Part shown: positions 51,080 through 59,705 of the stretch, one piece after another
Layout of the letters: each line of letters starts with the position of its first letter
Position numbering within the stretch: the first letter of the stretch is position 1
DNA from: CAXBNB01 sp049115735
GTDB taxonomy: Bacteria; Bacteroidota; Bacteroidia; Cytophagales; Cyclobacteriaceae
DNA: 64,000 nucleotides
Reading direction: 5' to 3'
Assembly (NCBI GenBank): GCA_049115735.1
Contig: JAGDZP010000026.1
Coordinates: 124,001-188,000, forward strand
The notes under the pieces: model-generated
Told to the model about the DNA's origin: nothing
Seen by the model: only the letters and a program-made list of their open reading frames with translations
Databases searched by the model: none
Position numbers and translations under genes: made by a program

Positions 51080-53092
51080 ATGGGAAAAAAGTTAGACCTT
51101 GTAAAAGATGATCCTTGGCTGGAGCCTTATGAAAGTGACATCAATCAGCGATTTGATTATTTCAACGAGAAATTAAAGTTCATCAAAGAGAACCACACTT
51201 CTCTCAAGAAGTTTGCCTCGGCCGACAAACACCTTGGCTTCAACTATGACAACAAGAAAAAAGGCTGGTGGTACCGGGAATGGGCACCTGCAGCAGATGG
51301 CCTTTATCTTTTTGGCGATTTCAACAATTGGGAAGAAGGAGTCCCATTAAAAAAGCAAGAAAATGGCGTTTGGGAGCTTTTTTTGAAAGACCCCAAAAAA
51401 GATATTCTCAAGCATGAATCACGAGTAAAGGTAATCGTTAATGCCAATGGAGAATCACGTGATCGAATTCCTGCATATATCAAAAGGGCAATTCAAGACC
51501 CGGAAACTTATGACTATAGCGGTCAAATATGGAACCCATCTAAGAAATTTGTCTGGGCTGACAAAGACTTTGATGTAAAGTCAATTCAAGAGCCCGTTAT
51601 ATACGAATGCCATATAGGGATGGCTCAAGAGAAAGAGGGTGTTGGTACATATCGTGAATTTGCGGATAACATCCTGCCGAGAATTCAAAAGCTTGGGTAT
51701 AACACCTTACAAATGATGGCGATCAAAGAACATCCATATTATGGATCCTTTGGTTATCATGTGTCTAATTTCTTTTGCCCTACTTCGAGATTCGGTACTC
51801 CGGAGGACTTAAAATATTTGATCAATAAAGCCCATAAAATGGGCATAGCTGTGATCATGGATGCGGTTTACTCTCACGCAGTGAAAAACATGGCCGAGGG
51901 GTTAAATGAATTTGACGGGTCTGGCCATCAGTATTTTCATGAAGGTGGAAAAGGCTACCATACAGGTTGGGATTCAAAATTGTTCAACTACGGAAAAACT
52001 GAAGTACTCCAGTTTTTATTAACCAGTGTAAAATACTGGATGGAAGAATTTCATTTTGATGGCTTCCGTTTTGATGGAGTGACCTCAATGCTCTATGAGC
52101 ACCACGGCGACCATGTTTCATTCGACCATTATGATAAGTACTTCAAGGATCAGGTAGATTGGGATGCGGTTTGCTTCCTGCAACTGGCCAATGTTTTGAT
52201 CCACGAAATCAAACCCGGTGCTTTATCTATAGCTGAAGACATGAGTGGCATGCCTGGCATTAGCCGCAAAGTGAAAGAAGGCGGTATAGGTTTTGACTTT
52301 CGACTAGGCATGGGAATTCCGGATTATTGGATCAAGTTGCTCAAGCATTCAAGAGATGAGGATTGGGATATATATGCAATCTGGGATGTATTGTCCAACA
52401 GAAGGTATAAAGAGAAAACCATCGCCTATGCCGAATCTCATGATCAGGCCTTGGTTGGGGACAAAACCCTAGCTTTTTGGTTGATGGACAAAGAGATGTA
52501 TTGGCACATGTCCGCTGATGATGATAACCTCATTATCGAGCGTGGAATTGCCTTGCTGAAAATGATCCGTCTCCTGACAGGATCAGTTGGGGGCGAAGGT
52601 TACCTAAACTTTATAGGCAATGAATTTGGCCATCCTGAATGGATCGATTTCCCACGAGAAGGCAACAAATGGAGCTACAAATACGCGAGAAGACAATGGA
52701 GCCTGGTGGACAACAAGGATTTGAAATATAAATACCTGAATGACTTTGACGGGGCTATGGTAAAGCTTCTTGCCGAAAACCATATTTTGAGCGCATTGCC
52801 CGCTAAGCAATTGAACATGGATACCGGAAATAAGGCGATCATATTTGAAAGAAACAACCTAATCTTCCTGTTCAATTTCCATCATGATAGCTCTATTCCA
52901 AATTATGAGTTTACTGTTCCAAAAGCCGGTAAATATGAAGCCATCCTTATTTCGGATGACACTCAATATGGTGGACATGGGCGAATAGATTCTGAGGTAA
53001 CCTACACAAGTAAAAAAGCAGAAGACGGTTCCAACAATCTAAGCGTCTACATGACGAGTAGGACAGCTTTTGTATTGAAATTGGTTGAATAA
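51080..53092 (+). CDS. glgB: 1,4-alpha-glucan branching enzyme (eukaryote-like GH13_8)
   Basis: 670-residue enzyme that adds alpha-1,6 branches to glycogen. An N-terminal CBM48 domain (about 45-145, WYREWAPAADGLYLFGDFNNW) precedes the GH13 barrel with catalytic nucleophile in FDGFRFDGVTSM (Asp near residue 332), acid/base Glu in SIAEDMSGMPG and transition-state Asp in AESHDQALVGD. The C-terminal all-beta domain closes it. Sequence is of the eukaryotic/Bacteroidota GH13_8 subgroup. It is monocistronic here; no other glycogen gene is in the window. Confidence 0.92.
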   Translation: MGKKLDLVKDDPWLEPYESDINQRFDYFNEKLKFIKENHTSLKKFASADKHLGFNYDNKKKGWWYREWAPAADGLYLFGDFNNWEEGVPLKKQENGVWELFLKDPKKDILKHESRVKVIVNANGESRDRIPAYIKRAIQDPETYDYSGQIWNPSKKFVWADKDFDVKSIQEPVIYECHIGMAQEKEGVGTYREFADNILPRIQKLGYNTLQMMAIKEHPYYGSFGYHVSNFFCPTSRFGTPEDLKYLINKAHKMGIAVIMDAVYSHAVKNMAEGLNEFDGSGHQYFHEGGKGYHTGWDSKLFNYGKTEVLQFLLTSVKYWMEEFHFDGFRFDGVTSMLYEHHGDHVSFDHYDKYFKDQVDWDAVCFLQLANVLIHEIKPGALSIAEDMSGMPGISRKVKEGGIGFDFRLGMGIPDYWIKLLKHSRDEDWDIYAIWDVLSNRRYKEKTIAYAESHDQALVGDKTLAFWLMDKEMYWHMSADDDNLIIERGIALLKMIRLLTGSVGGEGYLNFIGNEFGHPEWIDFPREGNKWSYKYARRQWSLVDNKDLKYKYLNDFDGAMVKLLAENHILSALPAKQLNMDTGNKAIIFERNNLIFLFNFHHDSSIPNYEFTVPKAGKYEAILISDDTQYGGHGRIDSEVTYTSKKAEDGSNNLSVYMTSRTAFVLKLVE

Positions 53093-53124
53093 ATCTCTCT
53101 AGTATTAATTCAGAAAGCTGAGAT

Positions 53125-53138
53125 GTCCCAATTGGGAC
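53125..53138. promoter_or_regulatory. Perfect 14-bp palindrome upstream of a TonB receptor
   Basis: GTCCCAATTGGGAC is its own reverse complement. It is centred 43 bases before the centre of the DtxR-like palindrome, about four helical turns. No T-run follows, so it is more likely a protein site than a terminator for glgB. Confidence 0.4.
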
Positions 53139-53166
53139 TAAATGTCTTTGTTTGCCTGATTTATTT

Positions 53167-53194
53167 TTTAGATTAGTCTAAATATTTATATTTG
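53167..53194 (+). promoter_or_regulatory. DtxR/IdeR/MntR-like operator next to -7 box
   Basis: TTTAGATTAGTCTAAA at 53167-53182 is a 16-base palindrome with one mismatch and follows the iron-box layout TTAG-n-TTAG-n-CTAA of DtxR/IdeR-type regulators through three of its four quarters. TATATTTG at 53187-53194 is a perfect TAnnTTTG -7 box, 19 bases before the ATG. The operator fills the place of the -33 element. Metal-dependent repression is inferred. Confidence 0.6.
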
Positions 53195-53213
53195 CATATC
53201 TAAAATTATATTT

Positions 53214-55487
53214 ATGCGGCTTGTAATATTTGGCTTGGTATTGATATTGTCCTCTGGAGCATGCCTTGCCCAGACAGGAAACATATCCGGTCAGATTACA
53301 AGTGTCGGTCAGCCACTAGAGTTCGCTAGCATTGGATTGCGTAATACCAGTTTCGGAACGTCTACAGATATAGAAGGTCGGTACGTTGTTGAAAACATTC
53401 CTTATGGCAAATACGACATTCTTGTATCTATCATTGGTTTTCAATCAATCACAAAAAAAATTGAAATCACGGCTGCCGAAACAACTCTTGATTTTGATTT
53501 AGACGAATCTACGACAGCTCTTGAAGAAGTGGTTGTCTCTGGCACGATGCAGGAGATCAGCAAACTGGAAAGTGCTGTACCTGTAGAAGTGTACAGCCCT
53601 CAATTTTTTCAGGCCAACCCAACTCCTTCCATCTTCGAATCTCTGCAAAATGTTAACGGCGTAAGACCGCAATTAAACTGCAATGTGTGCAACACCGGTG
53701 ATATTCACATCAATGGATTGGAAGGCCCATATACAATGGTGCTGATAGATGGAATGCCAATAGTTAGTGGCTTATCGACTGTCTACGGCCTGACCGGAAT
53801 TCCTCAATCGCTCATTGAGCGTGTCGAGATTGTGAAGGGGCCAGCCTCTACACTTTATGGTTCTGAAGCTTTGGGAGGATTGGTTAATATAATTACCAAA
53901 AAACCGTCCAACGCTCCTATTGTTTCGGCTGACGTATTTGCTTCATCATGGGGTGAGGTCAATTCTGATATTGGAATAAAGTTGAACGCAGGGCAAAAAG
54001 CACAGTCACTGGTCGGCATAAACTATTTCAATTATCAAAACCCAATAGACAATAACGGGGATGGTTTTACAGACGTCACACTTCAGGACAGACTATCTGT
54101 ATTCAACAAATGGAGTTTTGACAGAAAAGAAGGAAGGGTCTTTTCACTGGCTGGTCGTATAGTGCACGAAAACAGGTGGGGTGGTGAGATGAACTGGACA
54201 GAAGAGTATAGAGGCGGCACGGAACTCTACGGTGAGAGCATTTTCACCGACAGATGGGAGACATTCGGTGTGTACCAATTGCCTGTGAAAGAATTGATCA
54301 ACTTTCAATTTAGCCTCAATGGGCATAAACAGGATTCATTTTATGGAGATACTGAATATGTAGCCGATCAGTATGTAGGTTTTGGCCAATTCACCTGGAA
54401 CAAAGAACTATCGGTAACACAAAGACTACTGATTGGTGCAGCGTATCGCTACACCTATTATGATGACAATACTCCAGCAACCGCAAGCCTCAGCGCTGAA
54501 AACGAACCATCCGCAATTCACCTGCCTGGTCTGTTTGTGCAGGATGAAATAATGCTAACTACTAAAAGCAAACTGCTGGCTGGACTAAGGTACGATTACA
54601 ATAGCTTGCATGGAAATATCCTTAGCCCACGATTGAACTACAAGTGGCACTCAGCAGATGAAAAGAATATTATCAGATTGAGTATGGGAAACGGATATCG
54701 GGTGGCCAATGTGTTCACGGAAGACCATGCAGCCCTCACGGGTGCCAGGGAGGTAGTATTTGAAGGTGAATTGAAACCTGAGACATCCTGGAATGCCAAT
54801 TTGAATTTTGTGAAGAAAATTTATACCCATGGCAACACCTACATTGGCATTGATGCGAGTGCCTTTTATACATTCTTCAACAATAGGATAGTGCCGGATT
54901 ACGAATCGAATGCGAATCAAATCATATACTCCAATTTGGATGGATCGGCCGTCTCTCAAGGGGTTTCCATCAACTTTGACATTGCATTGGAAAATGGTTT
55001 GACAATATTGGCGGGGGCAACAGCCATGGATGTGTCAGTCGAAGAAGAAGGCCAGAAAGTACGCCAACTGCTTACTGAAAATATCTCTGGGGTATGGAAT
55101 ATTGGTTATACTTTCCATAATTCCGGCATCAGCATAGATTACACGGGAAACCTATATGGCCCAATGAGGCTCCCCTTGCTTGGAGAATATGACAATAGGC
55201 CAGAGTTTTCACCTTGGTGGAGTCTTCAAAATATTCAGATTACTAAGGCATTCGATAATGGAATCGAAGTGTATGGTGGTGTGAAGAACATCCTCAATTA
55301 TACCCCTCCCACAAACAGTATTGCCAGGTCATTTGATCCCTTTGACGAAGGAGTAGAATTTGGAGCGGACGGAAACGCCATTCCAACAGCAGAAAACCCA
55401 TACGCCCTCACTTTCGATCCGTCCTATGTTTTCGCGCCAAACCAGGGAATTCGAGGTTTTTTCGGAGTTAGATATACGCTTAGGTAA
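53214..55487 (+). CDS. TonB-dependent receptor with Cys pair in the plug, probable metal-linked importer
   Basis: 757-residue outer membrane receptor with signal peptide 1-19, a carboxypeptidase-like beta domain (22-105), a plug (about 110-240) and barrel ending VRYTLR. In the plug, C156-N-V-C159 precedes NTGDIHINGLEG, a site that faces the ligand in related receptors; a CxxC there is unusual and could bind a metal. IVKGPASTLYGSEALGG follows. It shares an operator of the DtxR type and is followed directly (TAAATG) by a secreted thioredoxin-like protein. It is likely an importer of iron, manganese or a metal chelate; the ligand is not proven. Confidence 0.88.
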   Translation: MRLVIFGLVLILSSGACLAQTGNISGQITSVGQPLEFASIGLRNTSFGTSTDIEGRYVVENIPYGKYDILVSIIGFQSITKKIEITAAETTLDFDLDESTTALEEVVVSGTMQEISKLESAVPVEVYSPQFFQANPTPSIFESLQNVNGVRPQLNCNVCNTGDIHINGLEGPYTMVLIDGMPIVSGLSTVYGLTGIPQSLIERVEIVKGPASTLYGSEALGGLVNIITKKPSNAPIVSADVFASSWGEVNSDIGIKLNAGQKAQSLVGINYFNYQNPIDNNGDGFTDVTLQDRLSVFNKWSFDRKEGRVFSLAGRIVHENRWGGEMNWTEEYRGGTELYGESIFTDRWETFGVYQLPVKELINFQFSLNGHKQDSFYGDTEYVADQYVGFGQFTWNKELSVTQRLLIGAAYRYTYYDDNTPATASLSAENEPSAIHLPGLFVQDEIMLTTKSKLLAGLRYDYNSLHGNILSPRLNYKWHSADEKNIIRLSMGNGYRVANVFTEDHAALTGAREVVFEGELKPETSWNANLNFVKKIYTHGNTYIGIDASAFYTFFNNRIVPDYESNANQIIYSNLDGSAVSQGVSINFDIALENGLTILAGATAMDVSVEEEGQKVRQLLTENISGVWNIGYTFHNSGISIDYTGNLYGPMRLPLLGEYDNRPEFSPWWSLQNIQITKAFDNGIEVYGGVKNILNYTPPTNSIARSFDPFDEGVEFGADGNAIPTAENPYALTFDPSYVFAPNQGIRGFFGVRYTLR

Positions 55488-55964
55488 ATGAAAACCCTGG
55501 CAACCGCCATATTGATTTTTACCTTACCAATTATTTCACAATCTAGATCTTTAGCGCAGGAGGTCAAATGGACAACTTTCGAAAATCTTAACGACAGTAT
55601 TCGGAAAGCTCCAAAGCCCATTCTTGTATTTATACATGCCAGCTGGTGTAAGTTTTGCAAAATGCAGGATGTAAATACATTTAAGAATCCGGAAGTAGCC
55701 CATAAAATATCCTCTGACTACTATGCGCTGAGACTTGATGGAGAATCTAAAGAGCAGATTAAATTTCTAAACAGAACCTATCGATTCAAAGCCAGTGGAC
55801 CCCAAACCGGCACTCATGAATTGGCTGAGTTTTTAGGCAAGAAAAACGGATCGATGACCTATCCCACTACAGTTTTCCTCAGTCCTCAATTGGAGATTGC
55901 AGGCAAGAAAACAGGATTTATAAGTGCCAAAAATCTGCTGGATATTATCAATAGCAAATTCTAG
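55488..55964 (+). CDS. Secreted thioredoxin-like protein
   Basis: 158-residue protein with signal peptide 1-23 and a thioredoxin-fold domain (about 28-158). The active site ASWCKFCKMQ has Cys54 and Cys57, and a cis-Pro region YPTTVFLS follows. It resembles DUF255/thioredoxin_7 proteins. The start codon directly adjoins the receptor stop, so the two are co-translated. It could reduce the plug Cys pair or a bound metal; DsbD (5429) would supply electrons. Converges on the ABC gene with a 5-base gap. Confidence 0.88.
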   Translation: MKTLATAILIFTLPIISQSRSLAQEVKWTTFENLNDSIRKAPKPILVFIHASWCKFCKMQDVNTFKNPEVAHKISSDYYALRLDGESKEQIKFLNRTYRFKASGPQTGTHELAEFLGKKNGSMTYPTTVFLSPQLEIAGKKTGFISAKNLLDIINSKF

Positions 55965-55969
55965 AGAAA

Positions 55970-56665
55970 CTACTGACTGACTACATCTGCGAGTTGATCA
56001 TTCACAATCCTACCACCTTTCAAGCGAATAACGCTATCAGTTTTTTTTGCCAACTCCAGATCATGGGTGACCAGTACAAGTGAAGTTCCGTTTTGCTCAT
56101 TCAGATCAAAAAGTAGTTTTTCGATCGTCTCACCAGTCTCCCCGTCCAAATTACCTGTCGGTTCATCAGCGAATAGGATATCTGGCTTATTTGAAAATGC
56201 CCTGGCTATAGCTATCCGTTGCTGCTCACCCCCTGATAGCTGACTTGGGTAGTGCTCCTCCCTATCTGAAAGTCCAACCTTATCCAACAATTCCCGGGCC
56301 GTTGAAATGGCATTCTTCTCTCCACGTAGCTCAATGGGTACCATCACATTTTCCAGAGCCGTTAAGGTCGGGATTAATTGAAAATTTTGAAAGACGAATC
56401 CGACGTATTTATTCCGAATCAACGACCGCTCATCTTCAGATAAGTCATTCAAAATTTGGTTTTGAATGCTAACCGTTCCCTCATCAACTCTATCCAATCC
56501 GGCACAGAGCCCCAATAATGTCGTTTTGCCACTGCCGGATGGGCCTACAATAGAAATCGTTTTGCCTTGCTCCAAAGAGAATGAAATATTGTCCAATACC
56601 TTTAGGCTTTTGGAGCCGCTGGTATAAGACTTACTGAGATTTGAAACGCTGAGTATTGGATACAT
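55970..56665 (-). CDS. ABC transporter ATP-binding protein, LolD/MacB type
   Basis: 231-residue stand-alone ATPase. Walker A GPSGSGKTT (residues 41-49), Q-loop, signature LSGGEQQRIAIARA, Walker B ILFADEPTGNLDG and H-loop VTHD are present. The family includes LolD, FtsE and MacB ATPases. No permease gene is next to it. It may serve the MacB-type permease at 21403-22740, which lacks its own ATPase, or another unlinked permease. Confidence 0.9.
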   Translation of the reverse strand: MYPILSVSNLSKSYTSGSKSLKVLDNISFSLEQGKTISIVGPSGSGKTTLLGLCAGLDRVDEGTVSIQNQILNDLSEDERSLIRNKYVGFVFQNFQLIPTLTALENVMVPIELRGEKNAISTARELLDKVGLSDREEHYPSQLSGGEQQRIAIARAFSNKPDILFADEPTGNLDGETGETIEKLLFDLNEQNGTSLVLVTHDLELAKKTDSVIRLKGGRIVNDQLADVVSQ

Positions 56666-56825
56666 TGGAAATTTTCTAGGTTCAGATGATACGGCTGTCT
56701 GCTCTCATGGTTGGCTAAATTATTTAATTCTTATCAAATACACATGCTGAGGTATTTTAGTGTCAATTCAATCATATTTTCTGCACTAAGTACAATTGCG
56801 CCTTTTCCTTGATAAATCAATTCTT

Positions 56826-56833
56826 TACCTTTG
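56826..56833 (+). promoter_or_regulatory. Candidate -7 box of the hemerythrin-like gene
   Basis: TACCTTTG matches TAnnTTTG, 25 bases before the ATG at 56859. The -33 position has TTTT rather than TTTG. Confidence 0.5.
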
Positions 56834-56858
56834 GCTAGGACATTAAAATAGCAATCTT

Positions 56859-57593
56859 ATGACGAACAAGGCAATCGAATATCTGGTGGATGAAAACTAT
56901 GTGTATGCGAAGGTCCTTGATTATTTTGGTGTGCGTTTTTATGACAACAGGGAAAAAACCCTGGGAGAAGTGTGCAAAGAAAATGACCTGCAAGAATCCC
57001 AGCTTATTTCTTTCCTGGATGGCATAGACAAAAAGAAGCCCAGCACTGAAGACCTGAAAAAATATCCAGCCAGGTTGATTGTAGAATACCTAAAGCATTC
57101 TCATCAATTGTTTATCAAAGACAGGCTGCCTTACATTCTTAAGCTCATAAACGCTATCGAAGATCAGGGAGACGCTCACTTAATTAGCGATTTGAAATTT
57201 ATACTTCCTCTATTCGTGGAAGATTTTATCAAACACATTTATGAAGAAGAAGATCGGTTTTTCCATTATGTAGTTACGCTCGAAAAGGTACTTAACTCCA
57301 ACAATGCGTCAGCGTCTTTCGGACTAAATAGTGGGGATTTTTCCATTCAGGAGTTTGCCCTACATCACGGCAATTCTGATGATGAAATGAAGGGAATACG
57401 TGGCATTACGCAGGACTATCAAATTTCGGAAATTGAAGATGTGCACCTCAAAGTAATCTTGCAGGAGCTCCAGCAGTTCGATCAGGAACTTACGCATCAC
57501 GCTTCAATCGAAAATCAAATACTCTTTCCAAAGGCCATGCAACTAGAAAAAAGGCTGCACAACCTACAAAAATCCCAGTCTCCTCTAAACTAA
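56859..57593 (+). CDS. RIC/ScdA-like hemerythrin-domain protein lacking the N-terminal Cys-Cys
   Basis: 244 residues. The N-terminal 45 residues align with the ScdA_N (DUF542) domain, but its usual CCGG is replaced by FYDN (residues 27-30), leaving only C39. The hemerythrin four-helix part (about 75-240) keeps its iron-binding set: H80/H82, H126 with E129-E131, HH in FALHHGN and HH..E in ELTHHASIENQ. RIC proteins repair nitrosative damage to iron-sulfur clusters. This version may bind the di-iron site but lack the cysteine chemistry. The ruvX gene follows immediately. Confidence 0.82.
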   Translation: MTNKAIEYLVDENYVYAKVLDYFGVRFYDNREKTLGEVCKENDLQESQLISFLDGIDKKKPSTEDLKKYPARLIVEYLKHSHQLFIKDRLPYILKLINAIEDQGDAHLISDLKFILPLFVEDFIKHIYEEEDRFFHYVVTLEKVLNSNNASASFGLNSGDFSIQEFALHHGNSDDEMKGIRGITQDYQISEIEDVHLKVILQELQQFDQELTHHASIENQILFPKAMQLEKRLHNLQKSQSPLN

Positions 57594-58007
57594 ATGGGAA
57601 GAATACTGGCGATCGATTATGGTCGGAAAAGAACGGGAATAGCTGTCACTGACCCTGCCAAAATTATTGCTACTCCACTAGATACTTATCCAACAAAGCA
57701 ACTACTAACTTTCCTCAAGGATTACCATTCCACAGAACTAATTGAGGAAATTGTAATTGGCATGCCCAAAAATCTACAGAATACTGATACAGACAGTACG
57801 TCTTATGTACGCGCTTTTATAAATTTGCTGGCCAAGGAATTTCCAAAAACTCCCATCCATGAAGTTGACGAACGCTTTACCAGCAAGATCGCATTTCAAT
57901 CGATGATAGATGGAGGGATGAGAAAATCCGAAAGAAGAAAAAAAGAGAACGTTGATAAGCTGAGTGCAACCCTTATTTTGCAGTCATATTTAGAATCGAA
58001 GTTATGA
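57594..58007 (+). CDS. ruvX: Putative pre-16S rRNA nuclease / Holliday junction resolvase-like RuvX
   Basis: 137-residue RNase H-fold protein of the YqgF family, implicated in 16S rRNA maturation. AIDYGRKRTGIAVTD (residues 5-19), VIGMPKN, DERFTSKIA with catalytic acidics and a final DKLSATLILQSYL are diagnostic. Its ATG follows the hemerythrin stop immediately and its TGA overlaps the def ATG by 4 bases. Confidence 0.93.
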   Translation: MGRILAIDYGRKRTGIAVTDPAKIIATPLDTYPTKQLLTFLKDYHSTELIEEIVIGMPKNLQNTDTDSTSYVRAFINLLAKEFPKTPIHEVDERFTSKIAFQSMIDGGMRKSERRKKENVDKLSATLILQSYLESKL

Positions 58008-58564
58008 TTTACCCGATAGTTGTATACGGAGACCCTGTGCTGAAGCGAATGGCCGATGACATTGAAGAGGGAGAAATAGATGTGAAGCAGTTGAGTGAGG
58101 ACATGTTTGAAACCATGTACAACGCCAGTGGTATTGGATTGGCGGCACCACAAATCGGCAAATCAATCAGAATGTTCATTGTTGACGGAAGTCCCCTGGA
58201 TGATGATGAAGAAGATATGTCTGATTTCAAAAAGGTATTTATCAACCCTGAGATAGTTGAAGAGACTGGCGAACCATGGAAATTTGAAGAAGGCTGCCTC
58301 AGTATTCCGGGCATAAGAGAGGAAGTGAGCCGCCCGCCCAAGCTAATCATCAACTACCTGGACGAAAACTGGGAAGAGCATGAAGAAGAGTTTGATGGAA
58401 TGAAAGCCAGGATCATTCAACATGAGTTCGATCACATCGAAGGAGTACTGTTTACAGACTACCTCACACCATTCAAAAAGCGCCTCTTAAAAGGCAAGTT
58501 TCAAAATATCAGTAAAGGCAAATGTGATGCTGACTATAAAATAAAAATTCCAAACAAACGATAA
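58004..58564 (+). CDS. def: Peptide deformylase
   Basis: Metal enzyme removing the formyl group from nascent proteins. The three motifs are complete: GIGLAAPQIG (residues 46-55), EGCLSIPG and HEFDHIEG. 186 residues. It overlaps ruvX by 4 bases and is 4 bases from the aminotransferase gene. Confidence 0.96.
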   Translation: MIYPIVVYGDPVLKRMADDIEEGEIDVKQLSEDMFETMYNASGIGLAAPQIGKSIRMFIVDGSPLDDDEEDMSDFKKVFINPEIVEETGEPWKFEEGCLSIPGIREEVSRPPKLIINYLDENWEEHEEEFDGMKARIIQHEFDHIEGVLFTDYLTPFKKRLLKGKFQNISKGKCDADYKIKIPNKR

Positions 58565-58568
58565 TAGC

Positions 58569-59705
58569 ATGAATTCTAAGTTGGCCGACACGGGGACATC
58601 CATATTTACCATAATGTCCAAAATGGCCGCTGACTACAACGCCATTAACCTTTCACAGGGGTATCCGGGTTTCGATATTTCAATGGAGCTTATCGATCTT
58701 GTAGATCACTACATGAGAAAAGGTGAAAACCAATATGCGCCTATGCCTGGCCTGCCACGTTTGCGTGAGCAAATTACCCAAAAAGTCAATAATACTTTCG
58801 ACTATGGCGCGGATGCAAACGAAAATATAATAGTCACATCGGGAGCTACGGAGGGAATTTATGCTACAATTACCGCTCTCATTCATGCTGGTGACGAAGT
58901 AATATATTTCGACCCAGCCTATGACAGTTACCATCCCAATGTAAGGATCAATGGAGGCACACCCATCCCTATAGGCCTTACTTTTCCTGACTTTAGCATC
59001 CCTTGGGAAAAGGTAGAAGTTGCCGTGAACGAAAATACCAGGATGATTATCCTGAACACACCACACAACCCGTCTGGTGCAGTGTTGAGCAGAGAAGACC
59101 TGGACAGGTTAGCAGAAATAATCAAGGGCAAGGACATATTCGTGCTCAGTGATGAAGTGTACGAACACCTGATTTTTGATGGCAAAAAACATCATTCTGT
59201 GTTGTCGCATCCAGGGCTAAAGCAAAAGTCTATAGCGGTATTTTCGTTTGGTAAAACCTTTCATGCTACTGGCTGGAAAATGGGTTACACAGTAGCCCCT
59301 ACCAAAATCACGGATGAAATAAGAAAAATTCATCAGTTCGTCGTATTTAGTGTCAATACAGCTATACAGCACGCGATAACAGACTTCTTAAAAACGCCGA
59401 ATCATTATTTAGAATTACCCGCTTTTTATCAAAAAAAAAGGGACTTATTTCAAAGCCTGATGGAAAAATCGCGCTTCAAGCGACTGCCCTCTTCGGGTAC
59501 ATACTTTCAGACCTACTCCTATGAGGATATTTCTGACGAGAGGGATGTAGATATAGCCAGCCGATTTACCAAAGAATATGGAGTGGCATCCATTCCGTTC
59601 TCTGTTTTTTATGCGGAGAAAACTGACAACAAGCTCTTGAGGTTTTGCTTTGCTAAAGAAGACGAAACACTCATCAAAGCCACAGACATACTATGCAAGA
59701 TCTAA
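58569..59705 (+). CDS. Class I/II PLP aminotransferase (methionine/glutamine transaminase K type)
   Basis: 378-residue PLP enzyme of the YbdL/KYAT subgroup: NLSQGYPGFDIS at the start, NTPHNPSGAVLS, SDEVYEHLIFDG and the Schiff-base lysine in FSFGKTFHATGWKMGY near residue 234. It would convert the keto acid of methionine to methionine using glutamine or another donor. The next gene, an omega-amidase, starts within it (13-base overlap), supporting a paired pathway. Confidence 0.88.
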   Translation: MNSKLADTGTSIFTIMSKMAADYNAINLSQGYPGFDISMELIDLVDHYMRKGENQYAPMPGLPRLREQITQKVNNTFDYGADANENIIVTSGATEGIYATITALIHAGDEVIYFDPAYDSYHPNVRINGGTPIPIGLTFPDFSIPWEKVEVAVNENTRMIILNTPHNPSGAVLSREDLDRLAEIIKGKDIFVLSDEVYEHLIFDGKKHHSVLSHPGLKQKSIAVFSFGKTFHATGWKMGYTVAPTKITDEIRKIHQFVVFSVNTAIQHAITDFLKTPNHYLELPAFYQKKRDLFQSLMEKSRFKRLPSSGTYFQTYSYEDISDERDVDIASRFTKEYGVASIPFSVFYAEKTDNKLLRFCFAKEDETLIKATDILCKI

